A DNA stretch of 64,000 nt from Eleginops maclovinus (lineage: Eukaryota > Chordata > Actinopteri > Perciformes > Eleginopidae): positions 23,372,290 to 23,436,289 of the forward strand of contig NC_086370.1 in the NCBI RefSeq assembly GCF_036324505.1. Direction: 5' to 3'. The notes beneath the pieces are model-generated. The model worked only from the letters and a program-made list of their open reading frames with translations, searched no databases and was not told the DNA's origin. Of the stretch, positions 12,704 through 23,114 are shown piece by piece. The position numbers and the translations under genes were made by a program. Each line of letters begins with the position of its first letter. Within the stretch, counting starts at the first letter, position 1.

Positions 12704-14254
12704 TCACCAGTAAGGCACGGCGCTATCTATCTGACCCCAGCTCTGCCAGCCCGGGAACAGTCCACTCGACATGCGGGGGCTGCCGAACTGGTCGAACTCC
12801 ATCTCCAGAACCCTCACCCCCTTGTGCTCCGAGGGCTTCCTCTGGTCCAGAGAGGCCGGCGGTATCAGAATGTTTAGGTCCTCTCCGTTCCAGCCGACGT
12901 GCTTCAGGATGTAGTTCTTGCCGTCGTTATTGTCCCAGAAGGTCTGGTTCTGGGCTTTGAAACAGACACAGAACTCGACGCGGTTCTCCGGCGGGATGTG
13001 GGCGGGCAGGTCCAGGACGAAGGCGAAGGTGTCGCTGTCCTGGCAGCTGTACACGTTGTTCATGAAGGTGCACGAGACGTCGGTGAAGCTGACCCACGAG
13101 TCGTACGTGGCGCGCAGCTGCACCTGCTTCTCGAAGCCCATGTTTCGGACCTTGATGGTGCCGGTCAGTGAGCGCTCCTGCAGCGAGCAGTTCTCCAAAC
13201 ACACAGAGTTGGCAATCAGGCGGTTCCGGAAGTCCAGGTAGTCGGCGGAGGGCTGTTTAAAGTCCAGCGCCAGGTTGCGCACCGAGCTGATCTTTAGGTC
13301 CTTGGTGGCGGCTTCCAGGTCCGACATGTCGAACTGCAGCTCCTCTGCGATGCCTTTGCTGCGCTTCTGGTACGGCTCGTCGTCAAACTTGGAGAAGACG
13401 TGGATGGCGGTGAGAGACATGCCCTGGGTGTCGGCGAACACAACCTTCTTCTTCTTGCAGGCCTTGCTGTTCCAGCCCAAGCAGTCCACGTCGTCCATGG
13501 CCTTCTGCTGGCTGCTGAGGCAGGGCCGCAGGGGCTTGTACAGCTGCTGACCAACGGACTGGTTCACCCGGTTCTTGGTCCTCTGCAGGTCCTCGTAGGA
13601 GCTGAGGAAACCTCGGAGAGGAGGCGGAGAGTGGCTCATGTAGAATCTCATAGCCACGTCCATCGGCATTACGGGGCCAGGCATCGCTGATGGACTGAAA
13701 GACCTGAGCACACTGCGGGAGGAGGAGGAGTGTCGGGGAGAGAAAATGGAGGAAGAGGTGGAGAGAGACAGAGGCGGAGAGTCAGAACAATGGCTCCACT
13801 TTAAGGACTTCAAAATGTCTGTTTAGATTTAAAATTCTGGATTAGAAAGACACCAGAACTCTGCATAGGGACAGGTTCTTTTAATTCAAAGTAGCAACAC
13901 TACAGAGTAAAAATACTCAGTTACAAGTACAAGTCCTGCAGTCAAAATGTTACTTAAGTTAAAGTTGAAAAAGTGTCAAAAGTAAAAGTACTCATTTGAC
14001 CAAATATAAAGTAACTGCAAATAAATCAGCAAAGGAACTGAACATTTAAAATAAATATAGTGCAGGAAGAAGTACCTCAATTCTTTACTGAAGTACAGTA
14101 CTTGAGTAAATGCCCTTAGTTACATAACAGTTTTTTAAATCAAATTAAAACTCAGCTGGGAATGAAATCCTCTCCACAGTACAAAGAACTCGATGTTCAA
14201 TCAGCAACATGTGAGAAAACAAACCGACTCTGATCCTTACCTTGCAGCACTCAT
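12704..14254 (-). CDS. ppp1r3c: Protein phosphatase 1 regulatory subunit 3C (glycogen-targeting subunit, PTG)
   Basis: Two coding exons: 14241-14254 (MSAA plus two bases, donor GTAAGG) and 12704-13712 (acceptor ...cctcccgcag), separated by a 528-bp intron. They give a 340-residue protein; I recall human PPP1R3C as about 317. The tiny first exon matches the family's layout. Visible features are the N-terminal PVMPMDVAMRFYMSHSPP block, the PP1-docking RVxF-type motif KVVF (94-97) inside KKKKVVFADTQGMSLTAIHVF, a CBM21 carbohydrate-binding domain (about 155-275) with the FWDNNDGKNY signature (263-272), and a C-terminal FGSPRMSSGLFPGWQSWG block. The family brings PP1 catalytic subunit, glycogen synthase and phosphorylase together on glycogen and so promotes glycogen synthesis. 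The open frame runs upstream of 13712, but that stretch reads as intron because the splice at 13713 restores the family N-terminus. Which teleost paralogue (ca or cb) is not determined. Confidence 0.95.
13880..14125. repeat. Teleost AAGTACTTGAGTA-type interspersed repeat in the ppp1r3c intron
   Basis: Contains the recurring phrases aagtactcatttgacc, tttactgaagtacagtac and ttgagtaaatg. Related fragments are seen at 1-40, 42240-42360, 42720-42870, 56856-57560 and 61640-61810. The position is inside the single ppp1r3c intron. Confidence 0.55.
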
Positions 14255-14431
14255 GGATGAAAGAAGTAAGCAGCTCCAAAGAAACAGAACGGGTCTTTTT
14301 GGAGAGTCTTCAGTCCTTCTTTCTAGCAGACCATGCTGAGCCCCAGCGATGCCTCCTCTCTCTTGCCCTTCCTGCCTCTTTAGTGCCGGGGTTGCTCAGC
14401 ACTCTGGGATTTCAACTGCCTCACAGAGGAC

Positions 14432-14502
14432 ATTTGCATATGCAATCATCTGCTGCCTGAATCAGCCAATGAGAAGTGAGTGGAGTTCCTCTGCAGCCAA
14501 TC
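14432..14502 (-). promoter_or_regulatory. Putative ppp1r3c promoter: octamer palindrome and two CCAAT boxes
   Basis: About 180 bases upstream of the ppp1r3c start are atttgcatatgcaat (14432-14446), two overlapping inverted octamer-like sites, then agccaat at 14464-14470 and 14495-14501. No TATA box is clear. The promoter role is inferred from position. Confidence 0.4.
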
Positions 14503-14654
14503 AGCAGGAGCTTTGTGTGGCTTCCAGCCAGCTGGTAGGGGTGTGTCGCCCTCATGTCCTCATGGCTGCAGACCTCAGGCTGGTGCTCAGCTGATATCTG
14601 AGGGCCATGATGGACCCCTGCTGGTGGGAGGGGGAGGTGTTCCTGCTCGGTCAA

Positions 14655-17600
14655 TCTGAGGGCTGGGACTCTCTCGGGAAGTCAACCCAACAGATGATCA
14701 AGCATGTGTTTGGATTTTGATTATTTTTATTGCTTTTTTAGGGATTCTTTAAAGGGGCATTCCCAGGATTGTACAGCAGATAGAAAGGCAGTTTACTTCT
14801 AAAATATGTACTCAAAATGTAGACTGCTGCTGGGGCACAAGAGAGGGAATCTTACCCACGAAACTGATCCTATGTCCAGGCAAGACTATTCTTTAGTGCA
14901 TGTATTTATCTGTATTCCAATAACCCAGCATCATAAGGGGCAATGGTTTCCCCTTTACCACCTTGCCGTAAAGGTAAAAAACAACTTTGCCCTCTCTTGT
15001 GCACCGATCCCATCAGTCTGTGTACTTTCAAAGTGTGAGTCAGGGTGGATTGACTTGTCTTTTTAACTCTGTGTTTTACCCAAGGACACAACGACATGCT
15101 GACAGCAGTGGGGATTGATCCAGTGCACTAACCCACTGAGCCACAGAAATCACTTCAATCTTAGAGCCACAAATGCTTATTTAAAAGACTCGAAGACCCT
15201 GGGCTTCTCAAATAGTCACACATTTCCTTCTTTAATTACAAATGACTTCAGACTTTAACACATGCATGTTAGAGGGTGTAGAGTCCAACATATTCCTGAC
15301 GTTTAAAATGTTCTTGGTGTTTTGGACTCCTTCTCTTGGTCCATGGTATTTTGACCTTCGCTCATGTTGACAGCGAGGCTATTTATACATACCTCATTGA
15401 TTTTTCTTTTAGCGGTTGGTCAAACGTCACCCCGTCAGAGTCAGGGACTTGATCTGTATGCCGATCAGGAAAGCTTTTTAAACAACTGACAGAAATGAAT
15501 GAATTAAAGGATCTCTGTGAGGTGTGAGGAGAGCTTTGATTGATCTCCAGGTCAAAGATCCAAATGAGGATTGTATTTAGTAAAAGATAAGATCTGTGTC
15601 TTCAGGCCTCCACTCACAACGTCTGTGAGAAAGCCTTCATCACAGCCACAGTGTGATGCTAACGAGGCTAACGACCGTCGCTGAGTCAAATCAAAGGTTA
15701 TTCACAAAGCCCAACATCACAGAAGACCTGTGTCTCAGTGGGGTTTACAGGTTAGCTCACATGACGGTGTTCACAGATAAAGAACATTATAAACAACAAT
15801 ATAGATTTCAACAAAACAATAAATGAAATACCATAAAGTGTAGGACTACGGAGGACAAACAAAGGGCATTCTTAATCCAGATTCAACTGTAGGCTGAGGA
15901 GCGTCTAAATGCCGTTTAGCACTTCCAGCCATTGTCACATGGGAGTGGTTTGTGTATTTAGGTCACCTGTTGCATGCCGGGGGTGGGAGGACATAATATC
16001 ATGGACAGTTTCAAACTTGAGAATGGAATTTCTCAGATTTAAATGAGCCGCCCTAACAGGCTTCATTAAAAGGGAAGGCTTCAACACTCTCTTAAAGGTT
16101 TGGACGCTGCAGCCTCTCTGATAGAGACAGGAAGTAGGTTCCAGAGAAAGGAAGCTTAGGGTGGATGGCGCCTGACTCTCAAAGTAAACAGATAAAAGTC
16201 AAAGGCATTAAACTATCAAACACTGGCAAGACTAGGGAGCCCCAGTTTGAGTGCTGGCCACCAACCCTCCATAGCTTTTCATTTCACCACCGATCATCGA
16301 TCTCCAAAGGCTTGGTTTAATTGTTGTCTGTCTAATCCCTCATTGGGCTCCTTGTGGATCCAAAATGCTTGGTATTCTTACTTTTCTGTGATGGGAGAAA
16401 AACCTCAGAAGGAGTTTGTATAACCCTGTAAAGGGGAGAGGGGAAGCACCGGATGGGTAGCTCTCATGTGCCTGAAGTCCAGTAGATGCAACAATATATC
16501 TACAGACATTAAATGGAATAAAATGGCACAAGAGAAATAATGATGCAAGTGAAATGCATTTATCCATGGAAGAGGGTTCGGGCCATCCAAAAAAAAAAAG
16601 GACAAAAAGTGATATTTTTTAATTCCTGAGAAAAAAAATATGAATCTTATTTATTTATTTATTTATTTTCTGACTTTTTTTCTGAGAAATTCAACAAATT
16701 GGTCCAAAGATGTGGTCCGTAATCCTCTTCCATAGGAATGAGATCCTTGTTTACACATGAAAACAAACATAATGTGAATGTAAAGAGTGAAAAACCATCA
16801 CTTTACTGTAATGATGACGGACAGACTCTCAGTCCGTCTGTTTTTCAAATATCTTCATTTCTTTAAATCCCATCTTTATCTCAGTTTTGTAAGTTATTGC
16901 TTTCTGATTTTTTGGCGAACCTGCAGGTCGAAGGTCGTCCCTGAAGGGTTTTCCCCGCTGGTGTGCAGCAGACTTTAGACTCAGAGGACGGAGCATGTCA
17001 CTTTCACATGCTCACAAAGACAACACTCCATATTTATCTCCGTCTGGATGAGCCACCAAGATCAATCCCAACCATTTCCAACATTACTGACCAATGGTGT
17101 AAAAGTCAACAAACATTTCCAAACACTGACAACATGTTTATAAGAAGGGAAACAGGTCAATAGTATGGCTTATGCAGAGACTATGTTATACAGTGTGCAT
17201 CAGGGACTCTGATTGTCTTCTTCTTCTTGCTTTTGTGCAACTCTTACTCTCAATCTCACTCTGCTTCGTATCTGTTGCTGATTTGGTGTTAAAGCTTTCC
17301 AATACTCAGTGTTTACTCCAAGGTCTCACTTGTCATGCAGGGTGCAGCTGATCATTCAGGAGTCAGATTTCAAACTGAGGTTAAACACACTGAAGGGAAA
17401 CTGATGCAACACACGAGCAGATTGAGATATACACGGTTAGAAATCAGATACATGATTGGAGGAGGAAAATTACTCTAGCTGGTTGCATCTGTTTGGCAGG
17501 AATAGCGTTCCTTGAGAAATACATAAAGGGAATAACCAACAAAAACAGTTGCTGATTGGGATAATAACAACGAAACCTATCCTGATTCTTAGAGAATACA

Positions 17601-17927
17601 TGCAACCAGCTAAGGACATAAGGAAGGAAGGAGAGCGCGACGAAAGGAGTAAAGAAGATGAAAGGACACGAGGTAAGTTCTCTCTGTGTTGGAGAGTTTT
17701 CATCTATCCTTCTCCCTCTTCCAATTTAAATTCAGCGACCTTTATCGGCACCTAGAGTAAATATTACAAAATCTAAAACCCACACCCTGCAAACATGAAG
17801 CAGGGACGATAAACCGGGAAGAAAAGCAGAGTTTAGCAATAAGATCAACATGAGAGTAAATATTAACACGATTACAAAACTTTATTACAACAAGCTTTTT
17901 CTGATCTGCAAAAGACATGAGCAACTC
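14655..17927. other. Intergenic; fragments of interspersed repeats, no gene seen
   Basis: A tRNA-like SINE fragment is at 15062-15148. Between about 15690 and 16210, phrases such as cacaaagcccaacatcac and gagacaggaagtaggttcc look like a common teleost interspersed repeat, not named. An atttattt tract lies at about 16647-16668. No supported exon. Confidence 0.45.
15062..15148 (-). repeat. tRNA-derived SINE head fragment
   Basis: Read on the minus strand it begins with an A-box-like tggctcagtgg, followed by a B-box-like ggatcaatccc and then gttgtgtccttgggtaaaac, the ccttgggcaag signature of teleost tRNA SINEs. It is truncated after that phrase. Confidence 0.7.
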
Positions 17928-18601
17928 AGCATCTCCAGCTGTGTGCGTCTCTCTTTAGTGTCCCCTGGTCTCCAGCTGTGTGCGTCTCTCTTTAGTGTCC
18001 CCTGGTCTCCAGCTGTGTGCGTCTCTCTTTAGTGTCCCCTGGTCTCCAGCTGTGTGCATCTCTCTTTAGTGTCCCCTGGTCTCCAGCTGTGTGCGTCTCT
18101 CTTTAGTGTCCCCTGGTCTCCAGCTGTGTGCGTCTCTCTTTAGTGTCCCCTGGTCTCCAGCTGTGTGCGTCTCTCTTTAGTGTCCCCTGGTCTCCAGCTG
18201 TGTGCGTCTCTCTTTAGTGTCCCTGGTCTCCAGCTGTGTGCGTCTCTCTTTAGTGTCCCCTGGTCTCCAGCTGTGTGCGTCTCTCTTTAGTGTCCCCTGG
18301 TCTCCAGCTGTGTGCGTCTCTCTTTAGTGTCCCCTGGTCTCCAGCTGTGTGCGTCTCTCTTTAGTGTCCCTGGTCTCCAGCTGTGTGCGTCTCTCTTTAG
18401 TGTCCCCTGGTCTCCAGCTGTGTGCGTCTCTCTTTAGTGTCCCCTGGTCTCCAGCTGTGTGCGTCTCTCTTTAGTGTCCCCTGGTCTCCAGCTGTGTGCG
18501 TCTCTCTTTAGTGTCCCCTGGTCTCCAGCTGTGTGCGTCTCTCTTTAGTGTCCCCTGGTCTCCAGCTGTGTGCGTCTCTCTTTAGTGTCCCCTGGTCTCC
18601 G
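17928..18601 (+). repeat. 37-bp minisatellite (about 18 copies), left arm of an inverted pair
   Basis: The unit of 37 bases reads tctccagctgtgtgcgtctc then tctttagtgtcccctgg. Copies are nearly identical, and two have lost one C in cccc. The reverse complement of this array occurs at 19758-19981. Confidence 0.98.
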
Positions 18602-18810
18602 TTGTGTTGGGGCTTCTTGCAGCGTTTGGTTTCTGCAGCTTTCAGTAAACTGCTCATGTTTCCTCTGCTGAATGTTCTCTAGATGCTGCAGATGTTTCTG
18701 CAGGAGTTCTGATTTGTGTTTCTATATCTGCATCCTTCTTGAAGCTGCAGTTTCTCCCGATGGAAGAGTCTACGCTGTTGTAACGCATTTGCACCTGTCG
18801 GCCATCGTAG
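18602..18810 (+). repeat. Inverted-repeat arm, left (unique part)
   Basis: Sequence from gttgtgttggggcttcttgc to cacctgtcggccatcg. Its reverse complement, with substitutions and small indels, is at 19538-19757. Long exact stretches are shared, including ctcatgtttcctctgctgaa and tgttctctagatgctgca. It joins directly to the 37-bp array on its outer side. Confidence 0.9.
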
Positions 18811-19537
18811 CACGAATAGCACGATGCTGACGGCAGTACACATAACTTGACGATATTGTCATAATAACAAGGATTTTCGGATTCATCCACACACCACCTC
18901 TTCCCCACAGTTTGACATTGACCACTGACTTCAGTCCTCCCATTCACTGACCGGTATGAATGAAGATGAAGCGATATAATACATGGAGGGAATCAGGTGT
19001 ATTTTTACTCTGGCTATCAAGCAGGTTTGCCTGACATAACACTCTCCTCATAGCTGTCAACATTTTAAGAGAGGTCTTGTGACAGCTGCCAGCCACTCAC
19101 AGGGTCAGATAGCCTCTCTTGATCCTTTTCATATGAGGGTCAAGTAGAGGTCGCTACGTGAACTGTCGCAGCGCCAACTGGAAAGTCAGAGATCGCGCCA
19201 GAGCCAGCCCTGATACGAGGTCCCTCTCTCTCTCTGTCTGTGGATCTGGCAGCGTTCTGCGGTAGTGCTGACATTTGCAAACACATTGAGAAGGTTAACA
19301 TGTGTTAGGAGGCTTTACTCTACGATGATAAAATAGTCTTACAGTTCTTTATACTGCCCATACTATTGTGTGTTGCATTTATTTAGCTTTATGTTGAGGG
19401 ATCTTTGTGCTGAAAAAGAAGAGCCTTTTCTCAGTGATGAATTCTTTTGCATTTAATAAAGTGTCATCTGCATAGAAATGTAACCAACAATTAGTAATAT
19501 CTGCCCTTGGTTTTGATCAAAAGGATAATATACGGTG
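18811..19537. other. Loop between inverted arms; no gene seen
   Basis: About 730 bases of single-copy-looking sequence. No transposase-like frame or recognised motif. ccctctctctctctctg at about 19220 is the only simple repeat. Confidence 0.5.
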
Positions 19538-19757
19538 GCCGACAGATACAAACGAGCCCAAACGGCCCATACTTCTACCATCTGGAGGAACGTGCTGCAG
19601 CTTCAGAACCGATGCAGAAATAGAAACACAAACTCACACAGAAACATCTGCAGCAGCTCTTCAACACATGCAGCATCTAGAGAACATTCAGCAGAGGAAA
19701 CATGAGCAGTTTACTAAAAGCTGCAGAAACCAAACGCTGCAAGAAGCTCCAACACAA
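19538..19757 (-). repeat. Inverted-repeat arm, right (unique part)
   Basis: Reverse-complement partner of 18602-18810, beginning ggtggccgacagatacaaac and ending agctccaacacaacgg, and continuing into the inverted 37-bp array. Confidence 0.9.
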
Positions 19758-19981
19758 CGGAGACCAGGGGACACTAAAGAGAGACGCACACAGCTGGAGA
19801 CCAGGGGACACTAAAGAGAGACGCACACAGCTGGAGACCAGGGGACACTAAAGAAAGACGCACACAGCTGGAGACCAGGGGACACTAAAGAGAGACGCAC
19901 ACAGCTGGAGACCAGGGGACACTAAAGAGAGACACACACAGCTGGAGACCAGGGGACACTAAAGAGAGACGCACACAGCTG
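19758..19981 (-). repeat. 37-bp minisatellite, inverted array (about 6 copies)
   Basis: Units read agaccaggggacactaaaga then gagacgcacacagctgg, the reverse complement of the unit at 17928-18601. One copy has aaagaaag and one has gacacaca as variants. Confidence 0.97.
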
Positions 19982-21786
19982 GGTCTCTGTTGCTGTTCTC
20001 CTGAAATGTTATCTGGTCTTATTCTAATGATGTGATCACATGACTCCTTCTGATGTCACTGCAGATCTGCTGTGAGCTAGCTCGCTAACGTAGCTAACCT
20101 TCATACTGACAAACACTTCCTGTTCTGAGACAGACTCACTCTGAGACAGAGACAGTTGTCCAGTTTTATGATCCTGAAGATCACCCAGTGCTTCGGCCCC
20201 AGCTGTGTGCATGTGTATACAGCATATATATATATGTCTATATGTGTGTGTGATATATAAAAACAATGCATACAACAATAAACACAACACAGGCACACGG
20301 TGAGGATACTCCATGGATTGGCTGAAAATGTCTTTGGCTGCAGAAACCAGCAATAAAGTTCATGGACAGATATTAAATCAGAGCAGGATAAAGTCAATTT
20401 TTTGTACTCAATGTTTTATGTCAATGTTTGTCATAACAGAATGTCATGAGACTGCTTTTTGCACAACTCACTTTGGGTCTACTCGTTATTGTTATTATAA
20501 TTGACAGTTTACCGGGCTACTGTTGACTTCAGGTTCTTCTCAGGTCAGCTGAGATGTCTTTAGGGATTGTCTTTGACTTTACCCACCGGACTCTATTTTT
20601 TAATTCGGGGTCTTTCTGAATTTAGGGTAATTTATTACTTCCCATAATCCCAACTTATTTTTCTGACCAATTGTCTCTCTTTCGAAGTTATTGCAAACGA
20701 GATCAAATGATATTTGAGGTTAGATTACATGACATAAAGCAACTCAGAATAAATGCAATAAACCAGAAAGATAACAACTCAGAACAACAACAGAAATGCA
20801 GGTCAATTCGCTTCCGATCATTTCAAATGAGCTAAACCCTAGAGGTGCTGCTTGTGGTCAAGGTACAAGTGAATCAATCGGGTCAGAAGAAGATTTTCTT
20901 CAGCTGTCTTTTGCTTGAGGCGTACCTGGGTCCAACTTGCAATGAATGATGTAGGAAGGACCGGACTGTCAGACCCATGGAAATGGTTAAATGTTTTTGT
21001 TATTTCGAGCACCGGATGGCGTGATGGGGCAACAACATATAATTCATCTCCCAGGTACAGCTGTGGGATTTGGGACTGAGAAAAGCAGGAATTTTCTTAC
21101 TTAAATGTGGTTTCTATTGCCCACTCAATATCACCGAGGGATTGGCTAAACTGGCTAAAGTCACCACGGTGGCTTCAGGATTACTTTCAAACTTCATAGG
21201 GTTACTGATGAGTTGCTTCTCTTTTAAGGTCATCCTAGGGTAAGTTCCTGAGTACTCGCAATGAAGACATACTGTAGATCGGCCTTGAGGTGTTGAAAGA
21301 GACGTACTAAAATTATAGATTTCACCTGTTCTGGGGTCAGATTGTTCGAGATGCATCCAGAACAATGCATCATCACATTCTGTAACACACCTCCAGGAAT
21401 AGAAACAGCAGAGCAGGAGCAGAGTTCAGGCCGGGCGGCAGATTGAACCGGTCGGATGGCAACACACTCAACATTGGCGAGAAAATGAGGTGATCACTGA
21501 AGGCTTCAGGTAACGGGAATACTGCGGGAGGCTGTAACGACACCTTCAGGGAGAGAGAACATGCTGGATTTTTAATTTTATTAGAACGTGTTTATCTCAT
21601 TGGCACACGAGGACATGCCCTTAAGCAAGTAATACTAGAAAGAGTTAAGTGTGCACCAGCACTGGAAGTATATCTAGCCAAACCCATGTGTTTGGTATTT
21701 AAGTGAGGAGTGTTAAGTGGAAAACTTAGATGATAATAACATTTAGTGGCAGCAAGATTCAAGGATCAGGATGACATAAAAAAAAG
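19982..21786. other. Intergenic, no gene seen
   Basis: Contains a short (TA)n/(TG)n stretch near 20224-20252. The remaining open frames lack any recognised motif or splice support. Confidence 0.5.
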
Positions 21787-22018
21787 CTTAGCGGTGGGGA
21801 CGTGAAGTCATGTGACCGTGCTGTAGTTCCTTTATAGCCCAACATTAGCCACCTTTAGCTTAGCGGTGGAGACGTGAAGTCATGTGACTGTGCTGTAGTT
21901 CCTTTATAGCCCAATATTAGCCTCCTTTAGCTTAGCGGTGGTGACGTGAAGTCATGTGACCGTGCTGTAGTTCCTTTATAGCCCAACATTAGCCTCCTTT
22001 AGCTTAGCGGTGGTGACA
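21787..22018 (+). repeat. 72-bp minisatellite, short array (about 3 copies, forward)
   Basis: Units read ttagcttagcggtggngacg, tgaagtcatgtgaccgtgct, gtagttcctttatagcccaa, cattagcctcct, with period 72. Same family as 25385-26325 and 53277-54290. Confidence 0.97.
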
Positions 22019-22162
22019 TAATGCGTTATGTTGTGTCCCTGTGTTACTGAAGTCAATAAAGTTAAAAGCATTTTATCAGTCATGCCGTTTCAGCGTGCTG
22101 AGGTGTGTATCTCTCTTTAAACCCCATGGACTGGCACATGGGAATCGAGGTCAGTCCTGACT

Positions 22163-22163
<1 letters not shown>

Positions 22164-22259
<96 letters not shown>
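22164..22259. repeat. (CA)n microsatellite
   Basis: About 48 uninterrupted CA units, 146 bases downstream of the short 72-bp array. Confidence 0.98.
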
Positions 22260-22261
<2 letters not shown>

Positions 22262-22665
22262 CACACAAGTCAAATACTGCTGTAGTTACTTTTTACCTCA
22301 TCTAAGTATCCCAATGTCCTCCAACAAACCCACAGTGCGACCAAACCAAATGAACTTTTGTGGAGAGACCACTGGTTTAATCACACATCTTATCCCCGGT
22401 GTGAAACATGTTGAACTGTGCACGTCCACCTGAATGCAGCAGCAGGTCCAACACTCTGAGGGGATTATTTCACACATCGGATGCCTCCAGACCGACACAT
22501 GACATAGATGCACTCTTAAAGTATGAGCCTACAGAACAGCTCACAGAAGAGAGATCATCTGAGCCTTTACTACAAACACTAAAGGGTTTTACTAACACTG
22601 TAGTCCTGCTGTTAATCCACAGCGTTTAGAGATGTAACATTAATCTGAATCCCTTTTTCTGTGCT

Positions 22666-22767
22666 GATTAGGACATGTAATCCCCAGCCTGATTACACCT
22701 CCTCCTTCTTCTGATCCCTCCTCTTTGCTCAGGTGTTGCAGATCTGCTCTAATTACCCTATAAAAGG
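22666..22767 (+). promoter_or_regulatory. Orphan candidate promoter: K50-homeodomain-like sites plus TATA box
   Basis: GATTA at 22666, TAATCC at 22678 and GATTA at 22691 are OTX/CRX-type K50 homeodomain cores. They are followed by ctataaaagg (22758-22767), a near-perfect TATA box. A start site would be expected near 22790. The first ATG downstream (22843) opens a 32-codon frame that looks like a signal peptide (MTFLGVLFLSFIHALSLS at its start). No gene that it would serve has been identified. Confidence 0.35.
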
Positions 22768-23114
22768 ATGTTTGGAGGAGCTGAAGCTCTTAGTGTCTCC
22801 GTTGTTTTGCTGCCAAACACCACAGCTCTCAGTCGTCCTTAGATGACGTTTTTGGGTGTGTTGTTTCTCAGTTTTATTCATGCACTGTCTCTGAGTGACT
22901 GGCCTGGACTTCCTTCATTTTTACTTCTTTTTACCTCATGATAAATACAAGTATTTTTGCAAACAAACACAAAGACTTTAGTGTTTCAAATACATGTTCA
23001 CAAGCTGAGCCACAAAGCCAGTATTGAATGCACCTGGATGCATCTCTTGCTCTCATCCACGTTTGGTTTTTCCTCCAGTGATACATCAGGGACCTCTAGT
23101 GGTGAAGGAAAGAA

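Noticed and set aside
12899..13690. Several plus- and minus-strand frames overlapping ppp1r3c
   Set aside because: They are shadow frames of the ppp1r3c coding exon.
17928..18601. 37-bp repeats considered as a CRISPR array
   Set aside because: Units are contiguous with no unique spacers, and the genome is eukaryotic.
18654..18947. 97-codon minus-strand frame inside the foldback-like structure as a possible transposase
   Set aside because: It is too short, has no catalytic motif, and partly covers the inverted arm, whose partner does not keep the frame.
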